A DNA stretch of 64,000 bases from Lutibacter sp. GTDB taxonomy: Bacteria > Bacteroidota > Bacteroidia > Flavobacteriales > Flavobacteriaceae. The notes under the pieces are model-generated. The model saw only the letters and a program-made list of their open reading frames with translations. It made no database searches and was not told where the DNA came from. The DNA lies in the NCBI GenBank assembly GCA_030683995.1, contig JAUXPH010000015.1, positions 208,416 to 272,415 on the forward strand, written 5' to 3'. This document shows positions 1 through 8,746 of this stretch, in pieces. Position 1 is the stretch's first letter. Each line of letters opens with the position of its first letter. The position numbers were made by a program, and so were the translations under genes.

Positions 1-1
1 C

Positions 2-211
2 CTGCAAACTTATTTTGTAAAACAAGTAGCTGAAATTGCGGACATCAACAATCCAAAAAACGCTTATGATGACATCTCTAAAGCAGCGGCGCTGTTAACC
101 TTGAAAAAAATTAAAACGATGCTTGCCGGTGCGACTTCAGCCGATGAAACAACAAGGGCACATCGTGCCGGTCTCATTTTCATCATTGACAATGCGCTTA
201 CCATAAAATAA
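2..211 (+). CDS. C-terminal end of an unidentified protein (5' end outside window)
   Basis: Frame 2 is open from the window edge to TAA at 209-211 and gives about 69 residues (LQTYFVKQVAEIADINN...). The fragment is hydrophilic, probably helical and without a membrane segment. It is followed within 20 bases by a clear terminator hairpin, which supports it as the real 3' end of a gene. It is vaguely reminiscent of C-terminal tails of large Bacteroidota zinc-dependent metalloproteases, but this is only an impression and no motif proves it. Confidence 0.6.
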   Translation: MQTYFVKQVAEIADINNPKNAYDDISKAAALLTLKKIKTMLAGATSADETTRAHRAGLIFIIDNALTIK

Positions 212-230
212 TATTTTTGAGATTAAATAA

Positions 231-270
231 AAATCCCATTCCGACTTTAAAAGTTTGAATGGGATTTTTT
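231..270 (+). terminator. Rho-independent terminator after the partial gene
   Basis: An 11-bp perfect stem (AAATCCCATTC / GAATGGGATTT) with a loop of about 15 nt runs into a T-tract. It sits about 20 nt after the stop codon of the partial gene. Confidence 0.85.
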
Positions 271-364
271 GTTTATAGGTGAAATAAAATAGGCTTGTGG
301 GCGAAATTTAAAAATAAACAATTTAAAACTTTTATATGTTTTCATTGTTGTCCGATTAAATTTT

Positions 365-446
365 AACAAACAGGTCGCCCCTATGGGGCTTTAAAAATCT
401 GATTTTTCACAATATTCTACAAACATTTCGCTCCTACGGAGCTTTT
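365..446. repeat. Two palindromic GCTCC/GGAGC-type repeat units in the 212-535 gap
   Basis: The gap between the terminator and DUF2797 holds two short hairpins, CGCCCCTATGGGGC and CGCTCCTACGGAGC, each preceded by an ACAAACAGGT/ACAAACATTT-like lead. They belong to the same family as the six-unit array at 59065-59217. A degenerate CCCAATAGCTATCGG palindrome follows near 511-527. No gene is visible in this gap. Confidence 0.7.
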
Positions 447-535
447 TTAGTCCCATCGGGAATAAGATGCTTTATCTGTGATAAGTGGGCTATTTAATCA
501 AAAAATCCTAATCCCAATAGCTATCGGAACGTAAA

Positions 536-1333
536 TCAAAAAATCGTCAATTGCACTTTATAGCCTTCGCTGTTTCTGATGTTAAATGCAGTGCCATCTT
601 CAAACAACAAATATTGTCCTTTGATGCCCATCAGCTTACCCATAAAATTTGGGGTATTTTCCAAATTCAAGGTTTTAATTTTTGCAGGATATTTGATTAC
701 GGGATATTCAATGTCGGTTATTTTCCCGTTATTCGGCAAAAAATAAGGCCTGGCTTCCTCAGGAATGTATTGTTTTAATTTTTCACGTTCTTCAATTAAA
801 TTGAGTTCGGCGATTTCATTTTTCAGCATTTTTTGCCAGCTGGTTTTATCGGCCACATGGTCTTTTAGGGCCACTTCGGTAATTCCCGCCAAATAGCGGT
901 TGGGAACTTCCACAATTTCAATGGCTTTGGAAGCTCCTTGGTCTATCCACCGTGTTGGAACTTGCGTTTTTCGGGTGACGCCCACTTTTACGTTGCTGGA
1001 CAAGGCCAGATACACAATGTGCGGTTGCAGCTGCACTTTTTCTTCATAGTCCAAATCGCGATCGCTGATTCCCAAATGCGCGGTGCTTAATTCGGGTTTC
1101 ATAATCCAGTCGCCCACGTGGGCACTTTCATAAAAACATTCATAACAAAATCCCTGTCTGAAAATTTTCTTTTCTTTTCCGCAGCACAAGCATTGATAGC
1201 CTTCAAAATGAATTTCCATATTGCGTCCCAGCAGCTGGTTCAGATTCAGGAAATCATTTTCAACTTCCAAATAATAGTTCACGGGTTCATTAAACTCCGT
1301 CATCATCTTTTTTAAAACAGTGTGGTATTGCAT
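536..1333 (-). CDS. DUF2797 family protein
   Basis: 265 aa. A Cys cluster near the N-terminus (CLCCG at about 48-52, then CYEC at about 63-66) suggests a small zinc site. The central stretch VYLALSSNVKVGVTR...RWIDQGAS resembles the GIY-YIG-like core of the DUF2797 family. The biochemical function of this family is unknown to me. The gene is divergent from the GH3 gene with a 45-bp gap and starts at ATG. The assignment to the family is fairly firm; the function is open. Confidence 0.75.
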   Translation of the reverse strand: MQYHTVLKKMMTEFNEPVNYYLEVENDFLNLNQLLGRNMEIHFEGYQCLCCGKEKKIFRQGFCYECFYESAHVGDWIMKPELSTAHLGISDRDLDYEEKVQLQPHIVYLALSSNVKVGVTRKTQVPTRWIDQGASKAIEIVEVPNRYLAGITEVALKDHVADKTSWQKMLKNEIAELNLIEEREKLKQYIPEEARPYFLPNNGKITDIEYPVIKYPAKIKTLNLENTPNFMGKLMGIKGQYLLFEDGTAFNIRNSEGYKVQLTIF

Positions 1334-1378
1334 CGTAATTTTTTAGTAAATTTAAAGCCTAAAGATACTTAATAAAAC

Positions 1379-2899
1379 ATGCCATATCCAATAGTTAATT
1401 CAATAATTTCCTGGTTTTTAAAAAAACGAAAACATCAAATGGAATTATTTTTAAAATATCCCATTGATGTTCAGGAAGAATTGTTGCATAAATTGGTAGA
1501 GAAAGCCCAAGATACCGAAATCGGAAAAAAATATCAATTCTCTGAGATTACCACCTATGCCGAATTTGCCAGAAATGTCCCAATTCAGCAATATGAATCT
1601 ATTGAATACCTTGTTGAGCGCACGCGAAAAGGGGAACAGAACGTGTTTTGGCCCACACCCATCAAGTGGTTTGCAAAATCGAGCGGCACCACCAATTCAA
1701 AAAGCAAGTTTATTCCCGTGAGTGAAGAAGCTTTGGAGGATTGCCACTTTAAAGCCGGAAAAGACATGCTGTGTTTGTATTTCAACAATAACGAGAACGC
1801 CAAACTTTTTATGGGAAAAAGCCTTCGTTTGGGCGGAAGCAGTGCCGTTTATGAAGACAACAACTCCTATTTTGGCGATTTATCGGCCATTATCATAGAA
1901 AATTTGCCTTTTTGGGTCGATTATAACAGTGCGCCAAAGCAGGAAACCGCATTGATGGGCGAATGGGAAAGCAAAATGAAAGCCATTGTTGATGAAACCA
2001 TCAACGAAGACATCACCAGTTTGGTTGGCGTGCCATCATGGATGCTGGTGCTGCTAAACTATGTGCTGGAAAGAACCGGAAAAAACAATATTCTGGAAGT
2101 TTGGCCAAACCTGGAAGTCTATTTTCACGGTGGCGTAAATTTTAATCCGTACCGGGAACAATTCAAAAAATTGATCCCAAAAGAAACCTTTAAATATTAC
2201 GAAACTTACAATGCATCCGAAGGATTTTTTGCCATTCAGGATGTCAACAATTCACTGAATATGCTGCTTATGCTTGATTATGGCATTTTTTACGAGTTTA
2301 TTCCGATGGATAATTTTGAAGGTGAAAACTCCATTGCCATACCGCTTTCCGAAGTAAAACTCAACACTAATTACGCTATGGTGATTACCACCAATGGCGG
2401 CTTGTGGCGTTATTTGATAGGAGACACCGTAAAATTTATGTCATTAAATCCATTTAGAATCAGGATTACAGGCAGAACCAAACATTTTATCAATGTTTTT
2501 GGCGAAGAATTGATTATTGAAAATGCAGAAACCGCCCTAAAACAAGCCTGTTTAAAAACAAGTGCCGAAGTATGTGAATTCACCGTTGCCCCTATTTTTA
2601 TGGTTGATGATAAAAGTGGCGGACATGAGTGGCTGATTGAATTTACAGCGCCTCCTGAAAACCTGAACTATTTCACCGAATTGCTGGATAACGCACTGAA
2701 ATCCATCAATTCCGATTATGAGGCCAAACGCTATAAAAATATGACCTTGGCAATGCCTGTCATTATCTGCGGAAGAAAAGGTTTATTTTATGATTGGCTG
2801 AAACTCAAAGGAAAATTAGGCGGACAGCATAAAGTGCCCCGATTGTCAAATTCAAGAAAGCATTTGGAAGAGTTGTTAAAACTGGCAGAGGCCGTTTAA
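1379..2899 (+). CDS. GH3 auxin-responsive-promoter family protein (acyl-adenylating amide synthetase fold)
   Basis: 506 aa, about full length for bacterial GH3 proteins. The ATP/AMP-binding signature KSSGTTNSKSKFIPVS lies near residue 100. Further conserved blocks are YNASEGFFAIQ (about 281) and GLWRYLIGDTV (about 341). Plant GH3 enzymes adenylate carboxylic acids and link them to amino acids; bacterial substrates are unknown. The stop codon overlaps that of the convergent polyprenyl synthetase gene by 4 nt. No signal peptide, so cytoplasmic. Confidence 0.85.
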   Translation: MPYPIVNSIISWFLKKRKHQMELFLKYPIDVQEELLHKLVEKAQDTEIGKKYQFSEITTYAEFARNVPIQQYESIEYLVERTRKGEQNVFWPTPIKWFAKSSGTTNSKSKFIPVSEEALEDCHFKAGKDMLCLYFNNNENAKLFMGKSLRLGGSSAVYEDNNSYFGDLSAIIIENLPFWVDYNSAPKQETALMGEWESKMKAIVDETINEDITSLVGVPSWMLVLLNYVLERTGKNNILEVWPNLEVYFHGGVNFNPYREQFKKLIPKETFKYYETYNASEGFFAIQDVNNSLNMLLMLDYGIFYEFIPMDNFEGENSIAIPLSEVKLNTNYAMVITTNGGLWRYLIGDTVKFMSLNPFRIRITGRTKHFINVFGEELIIENAETALKQACLKTSAEVCEFTVAPIFMVDDKSGGHEWLIEFTAPPENLNYFTELLDNALKSINSDYEAKRYKNMTLAMPVIICGRKGLFYDWLKLKGKLGGQHKVPRLSNSRKHLEELLKLAEAV

Positions 2900-3873
2900 A
2901 TTTTACGTTCGATCACATAATTGACCATGGTCAAAAGGGAATTTTTGTACGAAGATTCTGGATAGATTTCCAGTAATTCCAATGCTTTGGATTGATATTC
3001 TTTCATTTTTTGAGTGGCATATTCAATACCGCCCTTTTCTTTTACAAAAGCAATAATTTCTTTGACGCGTTGTTTGTCTTTGTTGTACTTTTTAACCGAT
3101 TTGATCAGCCAGTCGCGTTCCTCTTTGGCGCAGGTATTTAACACATAAATAAGCGGCAAAGTCATTTTTTGTTCTTTAATGTCGATGCCAGTAGGTTTTC
3201 CAATTTTTTCATCGGTATAATCGAATAAATCATCTTTTATCTGGAAAGCGATGCCAATGCGTTCCCCAAACAAGCGCATATTCTCAATTTCTTCTGCAGT
3301 ACTTCCCACAGAAGCCGCCCCTATTCCGCAACAGGCCGCAATTAAAGTGGCTGTTTTTTGGCGGATGATTTCGAAATAAACTTCTTCGGTAATATCGAGT
3401 CGGCGTGCTTTTTCAATCTGCAGCAATTCCCCTTCGCTCATTTCACGAACGGCCACCGAAATCAGTTTTAAGATGTCAAAATCGTTGTTGTCGATAGAGA
3501 GCAACAGGCCTTTAGACAATAAAAAATCTCCGACAAGCACTGCAATTTTGTTTTTCCATAAGGCATTTACAGAGAAAAAACCTCGGCGTTTGTTGCTTTC
3601 ATCCACTACATCGTCGTGCACCAAAGTTGCCGTATGAATCAGTTCTATCACAGAGGCGCCACGGTAGGTGCGTTCTTCAAACCTGCCGCCCGAAACCATT
3701 TTAGCCACCAAAAACACAAACATCGGGCGCATTTGCTTTCCTTTTCGCCTTACGATGTATTGGGTGATTCTGTTTAGCAATGGCACTTTTGTAGCCATAG
3801 ATTCTTTGAACTTGCTTTCAAAGAGTTCCATTTCTTCAAGAATGGGTTGTTTTATTTGTTCTATAATTTTCAT
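2896..3873 (-). CDS. Polyprenyl synthetase family protein (trans-prenyltransferase)
   Basis: About 325 aa. Condenses isopentenyl-PP with allylic diphosphates to make long-chain prenyl diphosphates, here probably octaprenyl- or solanesyl-type for quinones. It has both Asp-rich motifs: LVHDDVVDES (first DDxxD-type) and KDDLFDYTDE (second), plus GxKxxRP-like RRKGKQMRPM near the N-terminus. The ORF track starts at GTG 3882. I prefer ATG 3873 (MKIIEQ...) because a TATTTTTG -7 box occupies 3882-3889, which would make the GTG untranscribed. Confidence 0.9.
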   Translation of the reverse strand: MKIIEQIKQPILEEMELFESKFKESMATKVPLLNRITQYIVRRKGKQMRPMFVFLVAKMVSGGRFEERTYRGASVIELIHTATLVHDDVVDESNKRRGFFSVNALWKNKIAVLVGDFLLSKGLLLSIDNNDFDILKLISVAVREMSEGELLQIEKARRLDITEEVYFEIIRQKTATLIAACCGIGAASVGSTAEEIENMRLFGERIGIAFQIKDDLFDYTDEKIGKPTGIDIKEQKMTLPLIYVLNTCAKEERDWLIKSVKKYNKDKQRVKEIIAFVKEKGGIEYATQKMKEYQSKALELLEIYPESSYKNSLLTMVNYVIERKI

Positions 3874-3881
3874 GTGCAGCA

Positions 3882-3889
3882 CAAAAATA
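3882..3889 (-). promoter_or_regulatory. Putative -7 box (TATTTTTG) of the polyprenyl synthetase gene
   Basis: Matches the Bacteroidota TAnnTTTG consensus and lies 8 nt upstream of ATG 3873, implying a very short or absent 5' UTR. The -33 element is weak (TTG with a 15-nt spacer). Confidence 0.45.
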
Positions 3890-3980
3890 ACGGTTTATTT
3901 GGATCAATTTGCTGCATTGGGAATTATTTGTTAAAAAAAGGTAAAAGTTAAAAAATATAAAGTTTGAATGCTTTAAAGCT

Positions 3981-4330
3981 TGTGCCTAAAAAACTTAAAC
4001 GCAAATACCGCAAAGTTTTACGCGAAAGGCGCAAAATTAGAAAGAACTGCATGTAGTTTTCAGTATTCAGTCTCGGTTTTCAGTAAGAAAAAAGAAAAAT
4101 GTTTGTGCCTAAAAAACTTAAATGCAAAGGCCGCAAAGTTTTACGCGAAAGGCGCAAAATTAGAAAGAACTGCATGTAGTTTTCAGTATTCAGTCTCGGT
4201 TTTCAGTAAGAAAAAAGAAAAATGTTTGTACATAAAAAACTTAAATGCAAAGGCCGCAAAATTTTACGCGAAAGGCGCAAAATTAGAAAGAACTGCAAGT
4301 AGTTTTCAGTATTCAGTAACAGTTTTAGAA
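3981..4330. repeat. Tandem repeat, about 2.8 copies of a 123-bp unit
   Basis: Copies begin at 3981, 4104 and 4227 with exactly 123-bp period; the first two are nearly identical, the third more diverged and truncated. The unit contains CGCAAA...ACGCGAAAGGCGCAAA motifs. Because 123 is a multiple of 3, one frame stays open and produces the repetitive 136-aa ORF 3980-4390. The composition and lack of any start context argue for non-coding repeat DNA. Downstream, a CGGATT/AATCCG hairpin and the dispersed ACTTCCGACTTCGGTCTTC repeat fill the rest of the gap to 4478. Confidence 0.85.
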
Positions 4331-4478
4331 AAAAGGAATGAGGAAATAAAAAAGAAAGCACGGATTACAAATCCGCGCCAACTATTTTAGATGATGTATT
4401 TGTCCTGATATCTATCGGGATTGAACTTTTAATATCTAATATTTAACTTCCGACTTCGGTCTTCAGTCTTCGGACTTT

Positions 4479-5555
4479 CTACTTTACATTATGCTGAATA
4501 TTAATCGATTCCACATGAATGGCTTTAAATATTTCTTCCACAAATTCTTTGTTAAGTCCTTTTTCTTCTGCGGCTTCGGTCATTGATGCCAAAATATCGG
4601 CCCATCGTGCGCTTTGTAAAATTGCCACATTTTCACTGTGCTTCAACCTGCCTATTTGTTCGGAAATACCCATTCTGTCTTTCAACAAATCAATCAAATT
4701 GCTGTCGAGCAAATCCAATTCTTTGCGGTACATATTCAGTTTTCTTTGAAACTCTTCTTTGCTGCTGCTTTTCAGACGAATTTTCAAATCCACCGTCATT
4801 TGCGCCAATTGTGCCGGCGTAATTTGTTGTTTGGCATCGCTCCAGGCATTGTCCGGGTCAATGTGTGTTTCAATCATAAATCCGTCGTAATTTAAATCGA
4901 GAGCCGTTTGGGAAACATCCAATAAGGTGTCTCTTCTTCCGCAGATATGTGAAGGATCAATAATCAACGGCAAATTAGGAAATTCCTTTTGCAGTTCAAT
5001 GGCCAAATGCCATTTTGGTTTGTTGCGGTAATGCAACGAATTGTAGGTAGAAAATCCGCGGTGAATAACGCCCAACTGGGAAATTCCGGCTGCCTGAAAA
5101 CGTTCTACGGCACCCAACCACAAAGGCAAATCGGGATTTACGGGATTTTTCACCAATACCGGAATGTTGACTCCTTTTAACGCGTCGGCAATTTCCTGCA
5201 CCACAAAGGGATTCACGGTGGTTCTGGCGCCAATCCATAAAATATCGATCCCGTGTTTCAATGCCAATTCAACGTGATTTGCATTCCCCACTTCGGTGGT
5301 CACCAGCATTCCGGTTTCCTCTTTCACGCGTTTCAGCCAAGGCAACCCAATTTCCCCAACGCCTTCAAATCCGCCCGGACGCGTTCTTGGTTTCCAGATA
5401 CCTGCACGGTACACATTGGCATCGGTATTTTTAAGCAAGTGCGCTGTTTTCATCACCTGATCTTCCGTTTCTGCGCTGCAAGGTCCTGCAATTACAATTG
5501 GATGCGATAAATTCATATCATCCAACCACTTTCTGTTTTCTTTCGTAATTTCCAT
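4479..5555 (-). CDS. Bifunctional DAHP synthase / chorismate mutase
   Basis: 358 aa. N-terminal DAHP synthase (first shikimate step: PEP + erythrose-4-P) with GPCSAE, RAGIWKPRTRPGGFEG and the metal/substrate region PSHICGRRD. The C-terminal part from about residue 265 is an AroQ-type chorismate mutase (YRKELDLLDSNLIDLLKDRM, then SEQIGRLK). This fusion is common in Bacteroidota. Last gene of the aromatic operon, 22 nt after tyrA, so entry and branch-point steps of Phe/Tyr synthesis are transcribed together and would fall under the attenuator at 8598-8754. Confidence 0.92.
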   Translation of the reverse strand: MEITKENRKWLDDMNLSHPIVIAGPCSAETEDQVMKTAHLLKNTDANVYRAGIWKPRTRPGGFEGVGEIGLPWLKRVKEETGMLVTTEVGNANHVELALKHGIDILWIGARTTVNPFVVQEIADALKGVNIPVLVKNPVNPDLPLWLGAVERFQAAGISQLGVIHRGFSTYNSLHYRNKPKWHLAIELQKEFPNLPLIIDPSHICGRRDTLLDVSQTALDLNYDGFMIETHIDPDNAWSDAKQQITPAQLAQMTVDLKIRLKSSSKEEFQRKLNMYRKELDLLDSNLIDLLKDRMGISEQIGRLKHSENVAILQSARWADILASMTEAAEEKGLNKEFVEEIFKAIHVESINIQHNVK

Positions 5556-5577
5556 GTTCTTTCCTGTTTTACTTTGA

Positions 5578-6426
5578 CTATTTAATGCCGTTTAAAATTG
5601 TTTTAATATAATTTGTATTGTTCATTGTTCTGTTTAATCCGTCTTCGTCATCGTTTTTAATCATTTCTTTAAATTCACTCAGGTTTTTGATATATTCCTC
5701 CAAAGATCTTATCACATTTTCTTTATTCTGAAGAAAAATGGGCGTCCAGGTGCTTGATGCACTTTTGGCCAAACGCACGGTTGATGCAAAACCGGTACTT
5801 GCCATATCAAAAATATACTGTTCGTTTTTTTCAATTTCCAGCACTGTTTTTCCCAACATAAATGAACTCACATGCGACAGGTGCGACACGTAGGCGATGT
5901 GCCTGTCGTGCTCAACCGGGTTCATCATTTTGATGCGCATATTCAGTTTTTTAAACAGGCTCAAGGCCTTGTCGAGCATTTGCCAGCCGCACTTTTCCGT
6001 TTCGCAAAGAATGGCCACTTTATGATCGAACAAATCGAAAATAGCCGCTTCAGGACCCGAAAATTCTGTCCCGGCTAGCGGATGTGCCGCCACAAAATTT
6101 TTGCGGTTTGGGTGGTTTTGTATTGCCTTGCAAATTTCATTTTTTACCGAGCCTACATCAAAAACCAGTGTTTCTTCCGAAACATTGTCCAGTACTTTCA
6201 AAGTCACCTCCGCAATTTTATTCACGGGCACCGCAATCACCACCACCGATGCATCGGACAATTGAGAAAAATCAATTGCTTCATCAATCAAACCAAGCGC
6301 CAGCGCTTTTTTAATATGTTCGGGATTCTGGTCAATTCCGTATACTTTATAACCTTCTCTTTTCTTTAAATCGAGCGCCAAAGAACCGCCAATCAAACCC
6401 AAACCAATTACCACTAATTTTTCCAT
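5578..6426 (-). CDS. tyrA: Prephenate dehydrogenase
   Basis: 282 aa. NAD-binding Rossmann motif GLGLIGGSLA at the N-terminus. The stretch HPLAGTEFSGP and the HIAYVSHLSHV block contain the catalytic His region typical of TyrA. Oxidative decarboxylation of prephenate to 4-hydroxyphenylpyruvate on the tyrosine branch. It lies 3 nt after the aminotransferase gene and 22 nt before the DAHP synthase/CM gene. No ACT domain is visible. Confidence 0.92.
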   Translation of the reverse strand: MEKLVVIGLGLIGGSLALDLKKREGYKVYGIDQNPEHIKKALALGLIDEAIDFSQLSDASVVVIAVPVNKIAEVTLKVLDNVSEETLVFDVGSVKNEICKAIQNHPNRKNFVAAHPLAGTEFSGPEAAIFDLFDHKVAILCETEKCGWQMLDKALSLFKKLNMRIKMMNPVEHDRHIAYVSHLSHVSSFMLGKTVLEIEKNEQYIFDMASTGFASTVRLAKSASSTWTPIFLQNKENVIRSLEEYIKNLSEFKEMIKNDDEDGLNRTMNNTNYIKTILNGIK

Positions 6427-6429
6427 TTC

Positions 6430-7587
6430 TTAAATTTCTACGGTAGATAATCTGTTCAACACTTCCTTTAACACGGTTTCTGAAACGCACAACGAAGCGC
6501 GGATATAGCCTTCACCCTGCGAACCAAATATATTTCCCGGGGTGATAAACACATCGTTTTCATACAGTAACTTGTCGGTAAACACTGTTGCGTCTTTGCC
6601 TTCGGGCAGTTTTGCCCACACAAACAATCCGCCGTAATTTTTATTGTAGGTACAGCCTATGGCGTCAAAAATTTCCCGCACTATTTTCTGTCTTTTTTGA
6701 TAGATGTCATTTTGATTGATAAACCAGTCTTCCGATAATTTTAGGGCTTCCACTGCGCCTTTCTGAATCCCGAAAAACATTCCGGAATCCATATTGCTTT
6801 TCACTTCCAAAATTGTTTTGATCATTTCGGCATTGCCCACCACCATTCCTACGCGCCATCCGGCCATATTGAAGGTTTTGCTCAACGAATTCAGTTCAAT
6901 AGCCACTTCTTTTGCGCCTTCCGTTTCCATAATGCTGATCGGATTGTCATTCAGCACAAAAGAATACGGATTGTCGTTCACAATTAAAATATTGTGCTTT
7001 TTTCCAAAGGCAATCAGTTGTTCAAAATCTTCTTTTGAAGCCACCGCCCCGGTAGGCATATGGGGATAATTCACCCACATTATTTTCACCTTGCTTAATT
7101 CCAGCTTTTCAATTTCATCAAAATTTGGCAACCAATTTGTTTCTTGTCGCAAGGCATAAAAAACAGGTTCCGCTTCCAACAACCTGGTTACAGATTCATA
7201 CGTTGGATAGCCCGGATTTGGAATCAGCACTTGATCGCCGGCATTTAAAAAAGCCATAGAAATATGCATAATTCCTTCTTTTGATCCCATCAAAGGCAAT
7301 ATTTCATTGGCAGGATTTAGCGATACGTTGAAATTGGTCTTGTAAAAATACGCGATGCCTTCGCGCAATTCAGGAATTCCCTGGTAACTCTGATACTGAT
7401 GCGCCGTTGGCAGTTCCATCGCATTTTTTATGGCTTCAATCACCCTGGTTGGCGGATTCAAATCGGGACTTCCGATGGCCAGGTTGATAATTGGTTTTCC
7501 TGCATTCCGCAATGAGGCCACTTCCCGCAACTTTACGGAAAAGTAGTATTCTTTAACGTTCTTTAATCTGTTTGCTTTTGGTATCAT
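6430..7587 (-). CDS. PLP-dependent class I/II aminotransferase of the aromatic operon
   Basis: 385 aa fold-type I aminotransferase. The PLP Schiff-base lysine lies in SLSKTFNMAGWRVG; NPGYPTYES and WVNYPHMPTGA are further family blocks. Between pheA and tyrA it most likely makes phenylalanine and tyrosine from the keto acids, or transaminates prephenate. Start and stop overlap pheA in a TAATG arrangement (1 nt), indicating translational coupling. Confidence 0.88.
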   Translation of the reverse strand: MIPKANRLKNVKEYYFSVKLREVASLRNAGKPIINLAIGSPDLNPPTRVIEAIKNAMELPTAHQYQSYQGIPELREGIAYFYKTNFNVSLNPANEILPLMGSKEGIMHISMAFLNAGDQVLIPNPGYPTYESVTRLLEAEPVFYALRQETNWLPNFDEIEKLELSKVKIMWVNYPHMPTGAVASKEDFEQLIAFGKKHNILIVNDNPYSFVLNDNPISIMETEGAKEVAIELNSLSKTFNMAGWRVGMVVGNAEMIKTILEVKSNMDSGMFFGIQKGAVEALKLSEDWFINQNDIYQKRQKIVREIFDAIGCTYNKNYGGLFVWAKLPEGKDATVFTDKLLYENDVFITPGNIFGSQGEGYIRASLCVSETVLKEVLNRLSTVEI

Positions 7588-8405
7588 TAACGTTTGCTTT
7601 TATTGTATTCGCCCAACACTTTTAAGGCTTCCGTTTTTTCATTCACTTCTTTGATGGCATTGAAATAATCGGCATAGCTGTCGAAAATAAAATCGGCAAA
7701 AAATGCATATTTCCAAGGCGTTTCAATTACCGGCATCGATTGTATTTTGGAAAGGTTTAAATTGTGCTTTGCCAAAATGGTCAATACTTGCGCCAAACTA
7801 CCTGTGTCATTGCTGGTGATAAATTTGATGGATGCCTTATTTGCCGAAACACTTTTTTTGCTTTCACCATTGGTCAGGATGAAAAATCGGGTTGCATTGT
7901 CTTTGATGGTCTGTATTTCCGGCGCAATGATTTCCAAATTGTAAATCTCAGCCGCCAAACTGCCTGCGATTGCCGCCACACCCATCAGTTTGTGATCCTG
8001 AATTCTTTTTGCCACCGCTGCGGTATCTTTATCTTCAATGAGTTTGATATGCGGATAATCATTAAAAAATTTATGGCATTGCAGCAAAGCCATCGGGTGT
8101 GAATACACCTCCTTGATATCGGCTATTGTTTGTCCGCCCAAGGCCATTAAATTATGGTGAATGGGCAAATAATGTTCCCCGCAAATGGTGAGTTTATGGT
8201 CGTCTATGAGCGCATAGTTTGGCAAAATAGCGCCTGCAATGGAATTTTCAATGGCCATCACAATAACCTCTGCCTTTTTGCTGAACAGCAAGCCCGGCAT
8301 TTCGCTGAACGACATACACTCGACCAAGTCGATATTTTTTCCGAAATATTCTTCGGCCACAATGTGGTGAAATGATCCTTTAATTCCTTGTATTGCTACT
8401 TTCAT
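7587..8405 (-). CDS. pheA: Prephenate dehydratase with C-terminal ACT domain
   Basis: 272 aa. Converts prephenate to phenylpyruvate. Catalytic-domain signs: QGIKGSFHHIVAEEYF at the N-terminus and the TRFFIL motif near 168 (TRF, catalytic Thr). An ACT domain begins near 190 (GSLAQVLTILAKHNLN), where Phe would bind for feedback inhibition; the usual ESRP is replaced by an IQSMPV sequence, so allostery may differ. First gene of the aromatic operon. Its start codon lies at the edge of a 90-bp tandem duplication. Confidence 0.93.
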   Translation of the reverse strand: MKVAIQGIKGSFHHIVAEEYFGKNIDLVECMSFSEMPGLLFSKKAEVIVMAIENSIAGAILPNYALIDDHKLTICGEHYLPIHHNLMALGGQTIADIKEVYSHPMALLQCHKFFNDYPHIKLIEDKDTAAVAKRIQDHKLMGVAAIAGSLAAEIYNLEIIAPEIQTIKDNATRFFILTNGESKKSVSANKASIKFITSNDTGSLAQVLTILAKHNLNLSKIQSMPVIETPWKYAFFADFIFDSYADYFNAIKEVNEKTEALKVLGEYNKSKR

Positions 8406-8580
8406 TCGGTATTCTTATCTGTTTTTTATTGGTCCTCAGGAATGCGTATTTGTTCCTTTTGTTTTTAAATCATGTTATAGTTATACGCATTTCATTCGGT
8501 ATTCTTATTTGTTTTAATTCTGTCCTCAGGAATGCGTATTTGTTGATTTTGTTTTTATATATGTTATAAGTTGTACGCAT
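8401..8580. repeat. 90-bp tandem duplication ending at the pheA start codon
   Basis: Two copies (8401-8490 and 8491-8580), exactly 90 bp apart, each running from the pheA start region (TTCATTCGGTATTC on plus) to TACGCAT; the first bases of a third copy follow. Each copy contains an AATGCGTAT...ATACGCATT inverted repeat. In the transcript this lies between the attenuator and pheA, so the region that would normally set up translation is doubled, including a decoy ATGAAA. Confidence 0.85.
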
Positions 8581-8597
8581 TTCATCAAATTTGTATC

Positions 8598-8633
8598 AAA
8601 AAAAAAGCCTCGAAATTTTTCGAGACCTTTATT
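8598..8633 (-). terminator. Transcription attenuator terminator in the pheA leader
   Basis: On the minus strand, AAAGGTCTCGA and TCGAGGCTTTT form an 11-bp stem (two wobble pairs) followed by nine U residues. It lies inside the leader of the aromatic operon, about 190 nt upstream of pheA, in the same direction. A competing pairing exists: TGAGGCT at the leader-peptide stop codon can pair with GGTCTCG of the terminator 5' arm. Confidence 0.85.
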
Positions 8634-8666
8634 ATTTATTTTTGTTAAAATAACACATACGAAGCC

Positions 8667-8729
8667 TCATCTCTTATTGCTAAAATAAAAGTAAAAATAA
8701 AAGCTGTTCCAAGTGTAATTTGTCATCAT
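8667..8729 (-). CDS. Phe/Tyr-rich leader peptide of the aromatic operon (20 aa)
   Basis: ATG at 8729 reads MMTNYTWNSFYFYFYFSNKR then TGA at 8669-8667. Seven consecutive aromatic codons alternate Phe and Tyr, with another Tyr and a Trp upstream, exactly the end products of the downstream operon. It begins about 18 nt downstream of a good TAnnTTTG promoter box and ends about 30 nt before the attenuator stem. Too short for the ORF track. The arrangement is that of a classical ribosome-mediated attenuation leader. Confidence 0.85.
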   Translation of the reverse strand: MMTNYTWNSFYFYFYFSNKR

Positions 8730-8746
8730 CGTTGTTTATTGAAGCG

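Noticed and set aside
3980-4390. 136-aa plus-strand ORF with three 41-residue repeats
   Set aside because: Arises from the 123-bp tandem repeat of a dispersed non-coding type; no start context and no domain.
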